Of a stretch of DNA of 22,677 nt, positions 8,901 to 15,517 are shown in pieces; within the stretch, counting starts at the first letter, position 1, and every line of letters starts with the position of its first letter. Position numbers and translations under genes: made by a program. The notes below the pieces were generated by a model. The model was not told the DNA's origin. It did not search any database and saw nothing but the letters and a program-made list of their open reading frames with translations. This DNA is from a virus, in IMG/VR virus record IMGVR_UViG_3300029448_000478, positions 1-22,677 of that record; one strand, given 5' to 3'.

Positions 8901-11014
8901 GTTATTGGGATAAAATAATGGAGGGTTTTAATTACAAATCAAAAGGCGGTGCTCCTGATTTTACCAATCCAAATCATAGGTTATTATTGAGACAGCAATT
9001 ACTAAGTAGTGGTTGGAATGAAAACGCCGTAAACGAGTTATTATATAATCTAACTGAAACAAAGGATGAAACAGACGATTCGTGGTGGACAAAGATGACT
9101 CCACAGCAACAAAAAGATTATATTAAAAAACATCCGAAGTCACAAAAAGCCATGGATGCTGAAAAGGAAAAAGATAAGAAAGACAAAAAACAAAAGTCTT
9201 CGAAACCAACTAAAGAATTAAATGATGTTGATAAAGATTTTTATGATAGGGATGTAGAACCTAATGACAGCGAGTATCAAAGAAGAGTCGAAGCTGGACA
9301 GGTTACTAATGCTGGATTGAAGGATGAAAGTAAAAGAATCACAAGGGATACCATAGCTAAACATTTTCCACCAGGTGTTCCAAAAAAGTATATCGATACG
9401 ATGGTTAGGTTATTAAATTCAAATGGTAATGTAAATATGACGGATGTACTTGATGGTTCGGGAGCAGGAAAGATGCCGGCACAGGCAGCAGAACTATTCA
9501 CCATGATGGCCGCAACAATGAATGATGAACAATTTAATGGTTTGATGAGTGTTATTAATGACCATCACAATAACTTAGAAAACCCTCGTGAGAGACTTTT
9601 CGATAAGGATTGGTTAGAATCTATCGCTGGTGCCAGGGCAAGTATTAGAGATATGGCAGGAGATGATGATATAGAGTTTGGAGCTTGGGACTTGAAGGAT
9701 GAAGTTGAAGCCATGGGGTTAGATTATAATAAAAAAGGTTTTTCAACCGATGTATATTTTAGAACCAAGTCAGGTAAATTAATTGAGGTATCTTTAAAGA
9801 AAGACACCAAAGTCATGTTTGCACAACCGAGTGCAGGTGGTCATGTAGAGGATAAGGCGTTTGAATCACTTTCCAAAAAATCTCCTAAACTTGTTGAAAG
9901 AGCAAGAAAAAATCGAAAGAGAATTGAAGAGTTAAAGTTGAAAAAGAAAGACAAGACCATCACTAAAGAAGAACAACAAGAATTAGGAAAGTTGAAAGAC
10001 TTTAATGATAGAATTCGAAAGGTGGCGATGAACGAACTGTATGGAGAGGACAATCCAGCTAATCCAGTTCGAGCACAAAATGAACAAGAAAAAAGCACCG
10101 ATAGAATGGGAAGGTCTATCACACAGGATGATGTTGCTGAGTTAGAAGGCATTACTGATGAAGAGATAGATGAAATGAGTGGGACACAAGGTATGCCAAC
10201 TGCAGGTATGGATACTGCTACATTGAAGGGTGTTAGACAACTTACCGATGAGATGAAGAAAGCTGGTTATAATGTTCCACCAATAAAGAAAAAAGTCTAT
10301 GACAATTTTATGAAAAATCATGGTGGTGATATAATGGTACCTGATAAAAGAGGTAACATGATACCTCTTAAAAAATTATTAGGAACTGGTCAGAAGTATT
10401 ACGCAAAAACATTAGTAATGATGAATAAGATGTTGGCCAGAAAGGGTAACAAAAAGGCACAGGAAAGAGTTGACTCACACTTACAGATAGGAAAAGATTT
10501 CGAGGAAGCATTCCTCAGAGAGACATTAAATCTTAACACACCTGCAGGAAGGGCAATGTATGATTCAACAATGGACATGATAGCTGAAAAGTTTCCATTA
10601 AAGGCAATGATGGAAGGTGAAGAAGCAATGGCATTAGGTGGTCTTCGTTGTGATCCTGAAGTTTTAGGTGAGGTATTCGGTGTTAATCCTGAAACAAATA
10701 AACCATATACCTATGATGAATTGTCCAAAAAGTTAAAGATAAAAGATGGTAGGTTAGTATTAGAAATAGATGGTCAAGAACCAGTGGTGGTAGCAGACTT
10801 CGTGGTTAGAAATAAAGGTAAGGGGTATAACTCACTAAATTCAGCATCATTCGAGATGAAATTACCTGATGATATGAAACGAAGATTATATTGTTCAAAC
10901 AAAAAACTGGCAGAGAAGAAAGGTGTATCGAGAGATGACTTTAGGAAACGACTATCAGAGGTTGAAATAAAGAATCAAGATAAACTAAAGAAAACTTATG
11001 GGGAGTGTAAATAA
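8897..11014 (+). CDS. Large unknown protein with possible PD-(D/E)XK-like nuclease signature
   Basis: A 705-residue protein whose ATG overlaps the previous stop (ATGA). Residues 63-85 (WWTKMTPQQQKDYIKKHP and on) are a short helical motif I associate with large multi-domain phage proteins. Residues 86-115 are a lysine-rich linker. At 283-302 the sequence STDVYFRTKSGKLIEVSLKK has the order D285 - strand - E297 - SLK301, like the metal-binding core of restriction-type PD-(D/E)XK nucleases, although the exact ExK spacing is not met. Residues about 325-380 are predicted helical and highly charged. The C-terminal part has no recognised family. Translational coupling to the polymerase-like gene suggests a role in DNA metabolism, but a virion role is equally open. 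Nuclease activity is only a hypothesis. Confidence 0.7.
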   Translation: MSYWDKIMEGFNYKSKGGAPDFTNPNHRLLLRQQLLSSGWNENAVNELLYNLTETKDETDDSWWTKMTPQQQKDYIKKHPKSQKAMDAEKEKDKKDKKQKSSKPTKELNDVDKDFYDRDVEPNDSEYQRRVEAGQVTNAGLKDESKRITRDTIAKHFPPGVPKKYIDTMVRLLNSNGNVNMTDVLDGSGAGKMPAQAAELFTMMAATMNDEQFNGLMSVINDHHNNLENPRERLFDKDWLESIAGARASIRDMAGDDDIEFGAWDLKDEVEAMGLDYNKKGFSTDVYFRTKSGKLIEVSLKKDTKVMFAQPSAGGHVEDKAFESLSKKSPKLVERARKNRKRIEELKLKKKDKTITKEEQQELGKLKDFNDRIRKVAMNELYGEDNPANPVRAQNEQEKSTDRMGRSITQDDVAELEGITDEEIDEMSGTQGMPTAGMDTATLKGVRQLTDEMKKAGYNVPPIKKKVYDNFMKNHGGDIMVPDKRGNMIPLKKLLGTGQKYYAKTLVMMNKMLARKGNKKAQERVDSHLQIGKDFEEAFLRETLNLNTPAGRAMYDSTMDMIAEKFPLKAMMEGEEAMALGGLRCDPEVLGEVFGVNPETNKPYTYDELSKKLKIKDGRLVLEIDGQEPVVVADFVVRNKGKGYNSLNSASFEMKLPDDMKRRLYCSNKKLAEKKGVSRDDFRKRLSEVEIKNQDKLKKTYGECK

Positions 11015-11430
11015 TGAGAACACAATTACTTTGTACATTTACCGCAGAAGATAGATTAAAGTTTGTGGTAGATTTAATAATAGCATCACATGATGTTCTG
11101 TTTGATAAAATCTATGTGTTCACGAACCAAAAAGATTCGTCACAGTTAATATGCACTTACAACATACCAAACAACCAAGATAATTTTATCGAAGGTATGG
11201 ATACTATAGCATTACATCGTAAGAAACAATCCAATACATTATACACGATAAATGCACTCAACGAGGTCATCAGAAAAAAGAATAATGGAGTATTGGATAA
11301 AAAATTTCCAATAGAATGGAGTGAGTTTCAAAACTCATTATTGTTAGTCAATGATAAAGGACTAAACATCATACCAACAAGAATTCATAAAATAATCAAT
11401 ACGGAGACTTGGTCAAACGAAAACTTCTAA
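11014..11430 (+). CDS. Small conserved-looking protein of unknown function
   Basis: A 138-residue protein starting MRTQLLCTFT; its ATG overlaps the previous stop (TAATG) and its own stop overlaps the next ATG the same way. The pattern is alternating strands and helices (DRLKFVVDLIIASHDVLFDKIYVFTN, then LICTYNIP), suggesting a small alpha/beta domain with a C-terminal extension. No membrane segment, signal peptide or catalytic motif is visible. I have a faint recollection of similar small proteins next to replication genes in other T4-like phages, but cannot name a family. Its position inside a coupled chain makes the gene itself convincing. Confidence 0.7.
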   Translation: MRTQLLCTFTAEDRLKFVVDLIIASHDVLFDKIYVFTNQKDSSQLICTYNIPNNQDNFIEGMDTIALHRKKQSNTLYTINALNEVIRKKNNGVLDKKFPIEWSEFQNSLLLVNDKGLNIIPTRIHKIINTETWSNENF

Positions 11431-12269
11431 TGAATTATAGGTTTTACTATCCTGATTGGAACAGCAGGGAAGACATCTGTTCCAAACATCCTGAAATCAA
11501 AGAAATCACTAAAGAACCCACAGCTTTTTGGTATGGTGTTGGGCCTAAACGAACCATTAGAAAGACCAAACACTCAATACAAAGATTACTCAAACGAGCA
11601 CATCCATATTTACCAACATTAGTAATTTACTCGATACCCAATAGGGATTTAGGAGCACACTCAAAAGGTGGTGCAGAAAGTGATGATGAGTATTTGGAAT
11701 TCATTCAAGAGTTTTGTAATTCACTTGGAGACAAATCACCAATAGTAATATATGAACCTGATTGTATACCACACATGGAACACATGGGTGTGGTTGATGG
11801 AATGGATAGGTTGAGTTTAATCAAGGCCTCTGTTGAATTATTGAGTAGGACAAACGCTCTTGTATACTTGGATATAGGACATCCCAAATGGTTAAGTCCA
11901 TCCAAGGCCACGAGTTATCTAAGACTATGTGATGTTCATAAGATAAAAGGATTCACACTCAACACGAGTAATTACTACGCCACATCAACTTGTTATAAAT
12001 ATGGAAAGGATATTTCCAAAAGATTGGATGACACACACTTCGTCATCGATACCTCACGAAATGGAAACGGAGCTAACTCCGAACATTTCAATCCCTATGG
12101 TCGTGCCTTAGGAGAACCACCCACAACAAATACCTGTGATGAGATAGTGGATGCTTATCTATGGGTAAAGGTGCCAGGTGAAAGCGATGGAGCCGTAAAT
12201 GGTGGCCCAAAGGCTGGTAGGTTCTCCCATAACCTAGCACTCGACCTAATTCATAATAAAAAAAGTTAA
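11430..12269 (+). CDS. Glycoside hydrolase family 6 (cellulase-type) catalytic domain
   Basis: A 279-residue protein that is almost entirely a GH6 domain, the family of inverting endoglucanases and cellobiohydrolases that cut beta-1,4-glucan. Hallmarks in order: SIPNRDLGAHSKGGA (68-82, D73), IVIYEPD (105-111, the usual acid, D111), VYLDIGH (145-151), GFTLNTSNY (174-182), VIDTSRNGNG (205-214), NPYGRALG (221-228), DAYLWVKVPGESDG (241-254, D253). All the catalytic-site aspartates are kept. There is no signal peptide, linker or carbohydrate-binding module, and the cysteines that secreted relatives place after RD, after W of WC(N/D)P and after DG are L74, F220 and A255, fitting a cytoplasmic or virion protein. 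I chose ATG 11430, which overlaps the previous stop (TAATG), over the TTG at 11409. The natural substrate (cell-surface glucan, exopolysaccharide, host polymer) is unknown. Confidence 0.9.
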   Translation: MNYRFYYPDWNSREDICSKHPEIKEITKEPTAFWYGVGPKRTIRKTKHSIQRLLKRAHPYLPTLVIYSIPNRDLGAHSKGGAESDDEYLEFIQEFCNSLGDKSPIVIYEPDCIPHMEHMGVVDGMDRLSLIKASVELLSRTNALVYLDIGHPKWLSPSKATSYLRLCDVHKIKGFTLNTSNYYATSTCYKYGKDISKRLDDTHFVIDTSRNGNGANSEHFNPYGRALGEPPTTNTCDEIVDAYLWVKVPGESDGAVNGGPKAGRFSHNLALDLIHNKKS

Positions 12270-12287
12270 AATAATTAAAAAAAACAC

Positions 12288-12316
12288 TTGACTTTCTCAT
12301 TTTTTCTCCGTATATT
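12288..12316 (+). promoter_or_regulatory. Repeated early promoter, copy 1
   Basis: -35 TTGACT (12288-12293), 17-bp spacer containing a T-run and CTCCG, -10 TATATT (12311-12316), preceded by an A-tract like an UP element. Transcription would start near 12323, so the in-frame ATG at 12322 would be leaderless, which supports the downstream ATG at 12340 as the start of the HNH/sigma-4 gene. Confidence 0.85.
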
Positions 12317-12339
12317 AATATATGATAAAGAGAGATAAA

Positions 12340-13056
12340 ATGAAAAAGATAAAACTCACAAAAGAAACTAAAAAACATTGGTTTCACGCAAAAGCGTATA
12401 ACAATGAACCAATATTAAATAAACATCATATCATTCCGAGACATCATGGGGGTGTAGATGAACCTCATAACATGACCCCACCGTTGACCTTGATGGAACA
12501 CGCAGAAATGCATCTTGATATCCACAAGAATGGTATTGAGGGAGTCAAAGGAACCAAAGGTTGTAAAGAATGTCTGAAAAACTACAAAACCTTAAAGGGA
12601 CAACATGAGAAATTCAAAATACTAGCCGAGTTATATAAAGGTGATGTCGATACGATAGAATTTTATCGTTACGAAAATAAAGAACCAAATGTCTTAGATG
12701 AAATTTGGGAAGTCACAATTGGTGATGAAAAAGAACACATAGATACATGGGATGTTTCACAGACTATTGGTTATGAAGCAGGTGTTTATGAAAATACAGA
12801 GTTTGAGACACCAGATCATGAAATGATGAAAGATTCCTTGAATGAGGAAGTGACTTGTGTTTTGGACACCCTAAGTGAAAGAGAAAGAATTATTACTGAG
12901 ATGTTCTTTGGAATCAATAGAGAAGATCAATTGACATTGGATGAAATAGGTGAAGAGTTTGATTTAACTCGTGAAAGAGTTCGAGGTATCAAAGAAAAGT
13001 CCATTCAACGACTTCGTCATAGGTCAAGAAGTCAACCACTAAAGTGGTATATTTGA
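12340..13056 (+). CDS. HNH nuclease-like domain fused to sigma-70 region 4
   Basis: A 238-residue protein. Residues 27-62 have an HNH-type pattern: NKHHIIPRHHGG (27-38), N44, and HAEMH (54-58), as in phage HNH and homing endonucleases; CKEC at 75-78 could bind metal. Residues about 165-238 match regions 4.1 and 4.2 of primary sigma factors: LSERERIITEMFFGI (178-192), LTLDEIGEEF (198-207), then the -35-reading helix LTRERVRGIKEKSIQRLRH (209-227) and SRSQPL. In E. coli RpoD the same helix reads TRERIRQIEAK, so the Arg and Glu that contact the -35 element are kept and the following Gln is Gly. Sigma regions 1-3 are absent. It may be a homing endonuclease using region 4 to find promoters, or a phage regulator binding RNA polymerase. 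AGAGA precedes ATG 12340; the ATG at 12322 is too close to the transcription start. Confidence 0.82.
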   Translation: MKKIKLTKETKKHWFHAKAYNNEPILNKHHIIPRHHGGVDEPHNMTPPLTLMEHAEMHLDIHKNGIEGVKGTKGCKECLKNYKTLKGQHEKFKILAELYKGDVDTIEFYRYENKEPNVLDEIWEVTIGDEKEHIDTWDVSQTIGYEAGVYENTEFETPDHEMMKDSLNEEVTCVLDTLSERERIITEMFFGINREDQLTLDEIGEEFDLTRERVRGIKEKSIQRLRHRSRSQPLKWYI

Positions 13057-13085
13057 AAAAAAGTGAAAATAGTTGAAAAAAACAC

Positions 13086-13114
13086 TTGACTTTGTCATTT
13101 TTTCTCCGTATATT
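13086..13114 (+). promoter_or_regulatory. Repeated early promoter, copy 2
   Basis: -35 TTGACT (13086-13091), 17-bp spacer nearly identical to copy 1 (a single C to G change), -10 TATATT (13109-13114). It follows the previous stop by 29 bases, with an A-tract in front. The predicted start (near 13121) falls on the GTG at 13120, leaving ATG 13141 as the real translation start. Confidence 0.85.
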
Positions 13115-13140
13115 CATATGTGATTAAAAAGGAGAATAAA

Positions 13141-13359
13141 ATGATTACAAAAAAAGACCTAATAGTTCCAACCGCAGAGTTCGGATTCAGAAAACCTAAA
13201 ATTGTTAAAGTCGATGTTAGAAAAACCATACTTGACGAGATAAAGGCAGACATGGATGAATTCTTCACCGAGATGGATAAAGCCATCGGTAGAACACCAA
13301 TGACAGACGAAGAAGCTGAACATCTTGAGATGAAAGCTGAATTAGCTCATGGAATTTAA
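13141..13359 (+). CDS. Small acidic/charged hypothetical protein (72 aa)
   Basis: A 72-residue protein, MITKKDLIVPTAEFGFRK at the start and a C-terminal helical half (LDEIKADMDEFFTEMDKA, then EEAEHLEMKAELAHG) rich in Glu and Met. It has its own repeated promoter and a good ribosome site (AAGGAG, 13128-13133). I do not recognise it. Size, promoter and position are typical of early phage proteins that bind host factors. Confidence 0.72.
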   Translation: MITKKDLIVPTAEFGFRKPKIVKVDVRKTILDEIKADMDEFFTEMDKAIGRTPMTDEEAEHLEMKAELAHGI

Positions 13360-13382
13360 TTAAAAAAAGTTAAAAAAAAGAC

Positions 13383-13411
13383 TTGACTTTTACAAAAATA
13401 GTTTGTATATT
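13383..13411 (+). promoter_or_regulatory. Repeated early promoter, copy 3
   Basis: -35 TTGACT (13383-13388), 17-bp spacer of a different sequence from copies 1 and 2 (TTTACAAAAATAGTTTG), -10 TATATT (13406-13411), A-tract upstream. Predicted start near 13418, so the ATG at 13420 is nearly leaderless and ATG 13438 is preferred for the gene. Confidence 0.8.
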
Positions 13412-13437
13412 CAAGTGTTATGAAAAAGGAAAAAATA

Positions 13438-13683
13438 ATGAAACACGAATTAGTTCACGAAACAATAAACATTAAAGGATGGGACATGGTCGGTCCTGTT
13501 GATTGGAAAATTGGTGAAGAAACCGAATTACCATTTGAAGACCATCAGCCTGATAAAACCTTACATTATCTCAATGGATATGATACTGTCGGAACAAGAT
13601 TTATGTGTATCGGTGAGGTAGTTGATGGAACAGTTGTGGATGTGTTTTTTAAGTATCTACTTGGAAAATATAAAGGAGGGTAG
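13438..13683 (+). CDS. Small hypothetical protein (81 aa)
   Basis: An 81-residue protein starting MKHELVHETINIKGWDMVG; beta-rich with acidic turns (EETELPFEDHQPDKTLHYLNG) and ending YLLGKYKGG. A ribosome site AAAGGA lies 8-12 bases before ATG 13438. The gene has its own promoter and is followed after one base by a 32-codon gene whose AGGAGG ribosome site lies inside this gene's last codons. No family recognised. Confidence 0.7.
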   Translation: MKHELVHETINIKGWDMVGPVDWKIGEETELPFEDHQPDKTLHYLNGYDTVGTRFMCIGEVVDGTVVDVFFKYLLGKYKGG

Positions 13684-13684
13684 T

Positions 13685-13783
13685 ATGGGAGAATTGATGG
13701 ATTACATCGAGTTGAGATTGAAAGCGATTAAAGAAAAAGAAAAAAAGAAAAGTAAAAAAGTTAAAAAAAAGGAGTCTAAATGA
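13685..13783 (+). CDS. Very small lysine-rich protein (32 aa)
   Basis: Thirty-two codons, MGELMDYIELRLKAIKEKEK followed by a lysine-dominated end. It has the strongest ribosome binding site in this block, AGGAGG at 13674-13679, five bases before ATG. Its stop overlaps the ATG of the next gene (ATGA at 13780), so it is likely translated and coupled. An amphipathic helix with a basic tail is the only visible structure. It could be a small host-takeover peptide, or merely a device that carries ribosomes into the next gene. Confidence 0.62.
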   Translation: MGELMDYIELRLKAIKEKEKKKSKKVKKKESK

Positions 13784-14001
13784 CATTAAAAGAAATAATT
13801 ATCGAAGCACTTCACGACCCTCAGAATAGGAATGAGGATGGTAGTGTTAAGTGGAATTGGGTTGATTCTGACCTATGGTTACATCCTGAATCCAAGAAGT
13901 TCTCAGACGATGAGAAGATTGAAGCTTTGGATTTCTTTCCTGACGAGGAAGTTCCTGTTTGGGGTGAGTTTACACCAAGAGTAACACATCCGTTACCCTA
14001 A
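13780..14001 (+). CDS. Small hypothetical protein (73 aa)
   Basis: A 73-residue acidic protein, MTLKEIIIEALHDPQNRNED at the start, with NWVDSDLWLHPESKKFSDDEK and a Pro/Trp-rich end (VPVWGEFTPRVTHPLP). GGAG sits eight bases before the ATG and the start overlaps the preceding 32-codon gene by ATGA. Not recognised. It is the last gene before promoter copy 4. Confidence 0.68.
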   Translation: MTLKEIIIEALHDPQNRNEDGSVKWNWVDSDLWLHPESKKFSDDEKIEALDFFPDEEVPVWGEFTPRVTHPLP

Positions 14002-14030
14002 AAAAAACTTAAAATATTCGAAGAAAAGAC

Positions 14031-14059
14031 TTGACTTTCTCGTTTTTTCTTCGTATATT
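14031..14059 (+). promoter_or_regulatory. Repeated early promoter, copy 4
   Basis: -35 TTGACT (14031-14036), 17-bp spacer TTCTCGTTTTTTCTTCG, close to copies 1 and 2, -10 TATATT (14054-14059). The predicted leader runs about 44 bases to ATG 14110. Confidence 0.84.
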
Positions 14060-14109
14060 CTTATATGATTAAAGAGATAAAAACTAACAAAATAAAAAGG
14101 AATTAACAA

Positions 14110-14457
14110 ATGGCTTACATGAATCAAGAAAAGAAAAAAACTCTCGCTCCAAAGATTAAGGAAATCTTAAAGAAGTATAATATGAAAGGGACTCTTTCTG
14201 TCGATAACTATTCAACCTTGAACCTCAACCTTAAAAGTGGTTCAATTGATTTTGAAACTGACCAAATCAATGAGTATTGGTATCAAGACCACTTCAAGGA
14301 TAATCCTGAAGCACTAGCATTCTTGAGTGAAGTCATTCCAGCAATGAACAATGGAAACCATGACAACTCTGATATCATGACAGATTACTTTGATGTCGGT
14401 TGGTATAGTAGTGTTAGACTTGGAAAGTGGGATAAACCTTACATCGTAACTAAATAG
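14110..14457 (+). CDS. Small conserved phage protein of unknown function (115 aa)
   Basis: A 115-residue protein, starting MAYMNQEKKKTLAPKIKEIL with the later phrases MNNGNHDNSDIMTDYFDVGWY and LGKWDKPY. I recall this pattern from small proteins spread across phages and plasmids, sometimes as a domain of larger polyvalent proteins, without known activity. AAGGA lies nine bases before the ATG. It is first in a three-gene unit (14110-14976) read from promoter copy 4. Start choice is clear because no other in-frame start fits the leader. Confidence 0.75.
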   Translation: MAYMNQEKKKTLAPKIKEILKKYNMKGTLSVDNYSTLNLNLKSGSIDFETDQINEYWYQDHFKDNPEALAFLSEVIPAMNNGNHDNSDIMTDYFDVGWYSSVRLGKWDKPYIVTK

Positions 14458-14468
14458 AGGAATTAATT

Positions 14469-14747
14469 ATGAGTTGGACAAATACAATGAAATCGTTTAG
14501 GTTTGTTATTAAACATCCTATAACTGGAAAAAATTGGTCATTCACCGACCACCTAAGTATCGCTGATAAGAGTGTGAGTTGGTATATAACAGATAGGATG
14601 AAAAAAATGATGTCTTGGCAGGATACTGGAAAAGTAGTGAGGATATCTCAAGATGTAAGTGGATTGGGTCGTAGGTTCAAGATGGTCTACTCCGAATCTA
14701 AAGGTTGGGTTGGAGCAGACTTAACAAAGGTAAATCCTTATGTTTAA
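14469..14747 (+). CDS. Small hypothetical protein (92 aa)
   Basis: A 92-residue basic protein, MSWTNTMKSFRFVIKHPITG at the start; aromatic and lysine-rich with a probable beta-sheet core (WSFTDHLSIADKSVSWYITDRM). AGAGGA at 14456-14461 overlaps the stop of the preceding gene and serves as ribosome site. It overlaps the following gene by 8 bases. Not recognised. Confidence 0.68.
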   Translation: MSWTNTMKSFRFVIKHPITGKNWSFTDHLSIADKSVSWYITDRMKKMMSWQDTGKVVRISQDVSGLGRRFKMVYSESKGWVGADLTKVNPYV

Positions 14748-14976
14748 GATTGATAAGATAGAAAATGAGAACATCTACTTTACAAATGGTAAGAATATAT
14801 GGATACTTTACTTCAAAGGGTTTGACTATTGGGGTAAATCACCTAAATTATCCATTGAAGATAGTATGAAAATTGGTAACGCAATGAGAGAAATTGGTTA
14901 TGGAGATTCAGATGTTGATGAATATAGAGAAGAACTGAGAGATGAAAATCCAAACGATTTATATGGAAATAATTAA
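14740..14976 (+). CDS. Small hypothetical protein (78 aa)
   Basis: A 78-residue protein whose first half is beta-rich (MFKIDKIENENIYFTNGKNI, then WILYFKGFDYWG) and whose second half is an acidic helix (VDEYREELRDENPNDLYGNN). The 8-base overlap with the previous gene indicates coupled translation. It ends 10 bases before the -35 of promoter copy 5. Not recognised. Confidence 0.68.
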   Translation: MFKIDKIENENIYFTNGKNIWILYFKGFDYWGKSPKLSIEDSMKIGNAMREIGYGDSDVDEYREELRDENPNDLYGNN

Positions 14977-14985
14977 AAAAAAGAC

Positions 14986-15014
14986 TTGACTTTATCATAA
15001 ATTATGTGTATATT
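14986..15014 (+). promoter_or_regulatory. Repeated early promoter, copy 5
   Basis: -35 TTGACT (14986-14991), 17-bp spacer TTATCATAAATTATGTG, -10 TATATT (15009-15014), A-tract before it. The ATG at 15004 lies inside the promoter and cannot start the next gene. Confidence 0.8.
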
Positions 15015-15042
15015 CTGTCGTAATCAAAAAAAGGAAAAAACA

Positions 15043-15369
15043 ATGAAACAAGATTTTGGAAAAAATATCGAAAGACTAATCGAAAACATCAAAGTAGACT
15101 ACGCCAAGTGGACTACTTGGGAAGAAGGAATCGAGAGATTCAACAAAGGTGTGACCGTTAAAATTGGTAGGAAGTACACCAAAGTTATTCAAGGTAATTC
15201 AGTTTGGGGATTCATCGCGAATGAAGATGGAGTTCTCAAGGGAGTTCCTTACAAGAAAGGTGATGTATTTAAAGCAGCAGGTTGGGCATCACCAGCTAAG
15301 TGGCAAAGAGGTTCTATCTTTGATAAAGGAACTAATTGGTTCGCATGGACAGGACCGAGGTACTTATAA
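15043..15369 (+). CDS. Hypothetical phage protein (108 aa)
   Basis: A 108-residue protein. The N-terminal 45 residues are helical; the rest (GNSVWGFIANEDGVLKGVPYKKGDVFKAAGWASPAKWQRGSIFD, read in two halves at about 51-94) looks like a small beta-barrel of a kind I have seen among hypothetical proteins of T4-like phages, with the phrases KKGDVFKAAGW and WTGPRYL. The start at ATG 15043 has AAGGA at 15031-15035; the upstream ATG at 15004 is rejected because it precedes the transcription start. The stop overlaps the next ATG (TAATG). Confidence 0.7.
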   Translation: MKQDFGKNIERLIENIKVDYAKWTTWEEGIERFNKGVTVKIGRKYTKVIQGNSVWGFIANEDGVLKGVPYKKGDVFKAAGWASPAKWQRGSIFDKGTNWFAWTGPRYL

Positions 15370-15509
15370 TGATGAACAAGATTAAAAGTTTCTTATTATT
15401 TTGGACATTGATTTTTGTCGGATGGATATGGTGGTTAGATATCAGCCCAACTGAGGGTTGGTATCTGATGGAAACATTACCGAATTACATAAAGTATAAA
15501 TTAACTTAA
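15369..15509 (+). CDS. Small single-pass membrane protein (46 aa)
   Basis: Forty-six codons. After MMNKIKS comes one hydrophobic stretch, FLLFWTLIFVGWIWWLD (residues 8-24), long enough to span a membrane, then a short polar tail ISPTEGWYLMETLPNYIKYK. The basic start and acidic or polar end would leave the N-terminus in the cytoplasm. The ATG overlaps the previous stop (TAATGATG). Tiny membrane proteins of this kind act in lysis inhibition, superinfection exclusion or holin-like roles, but nothing here decides which. Confidence 0.6.
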   Translation: MMNKIKSFLLFWTLIFVGWIWWLDISPTEGWYLMETLPNYIKYKLT

Positions 15510-15517
15510 AAAAAGAC

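Noticed and set aside
12088-12387. Minus-strand reading frame opposite the GH6 gene end
   Set aside because: It overlaps a gene with intact GH6 motifs and promoter copy 1; it is a shadow.
15004-15042. Upstream ATG start for the 108-residue gene
   Set aside because: It lies within the promoter -35/-10 region, before any transcript begins.
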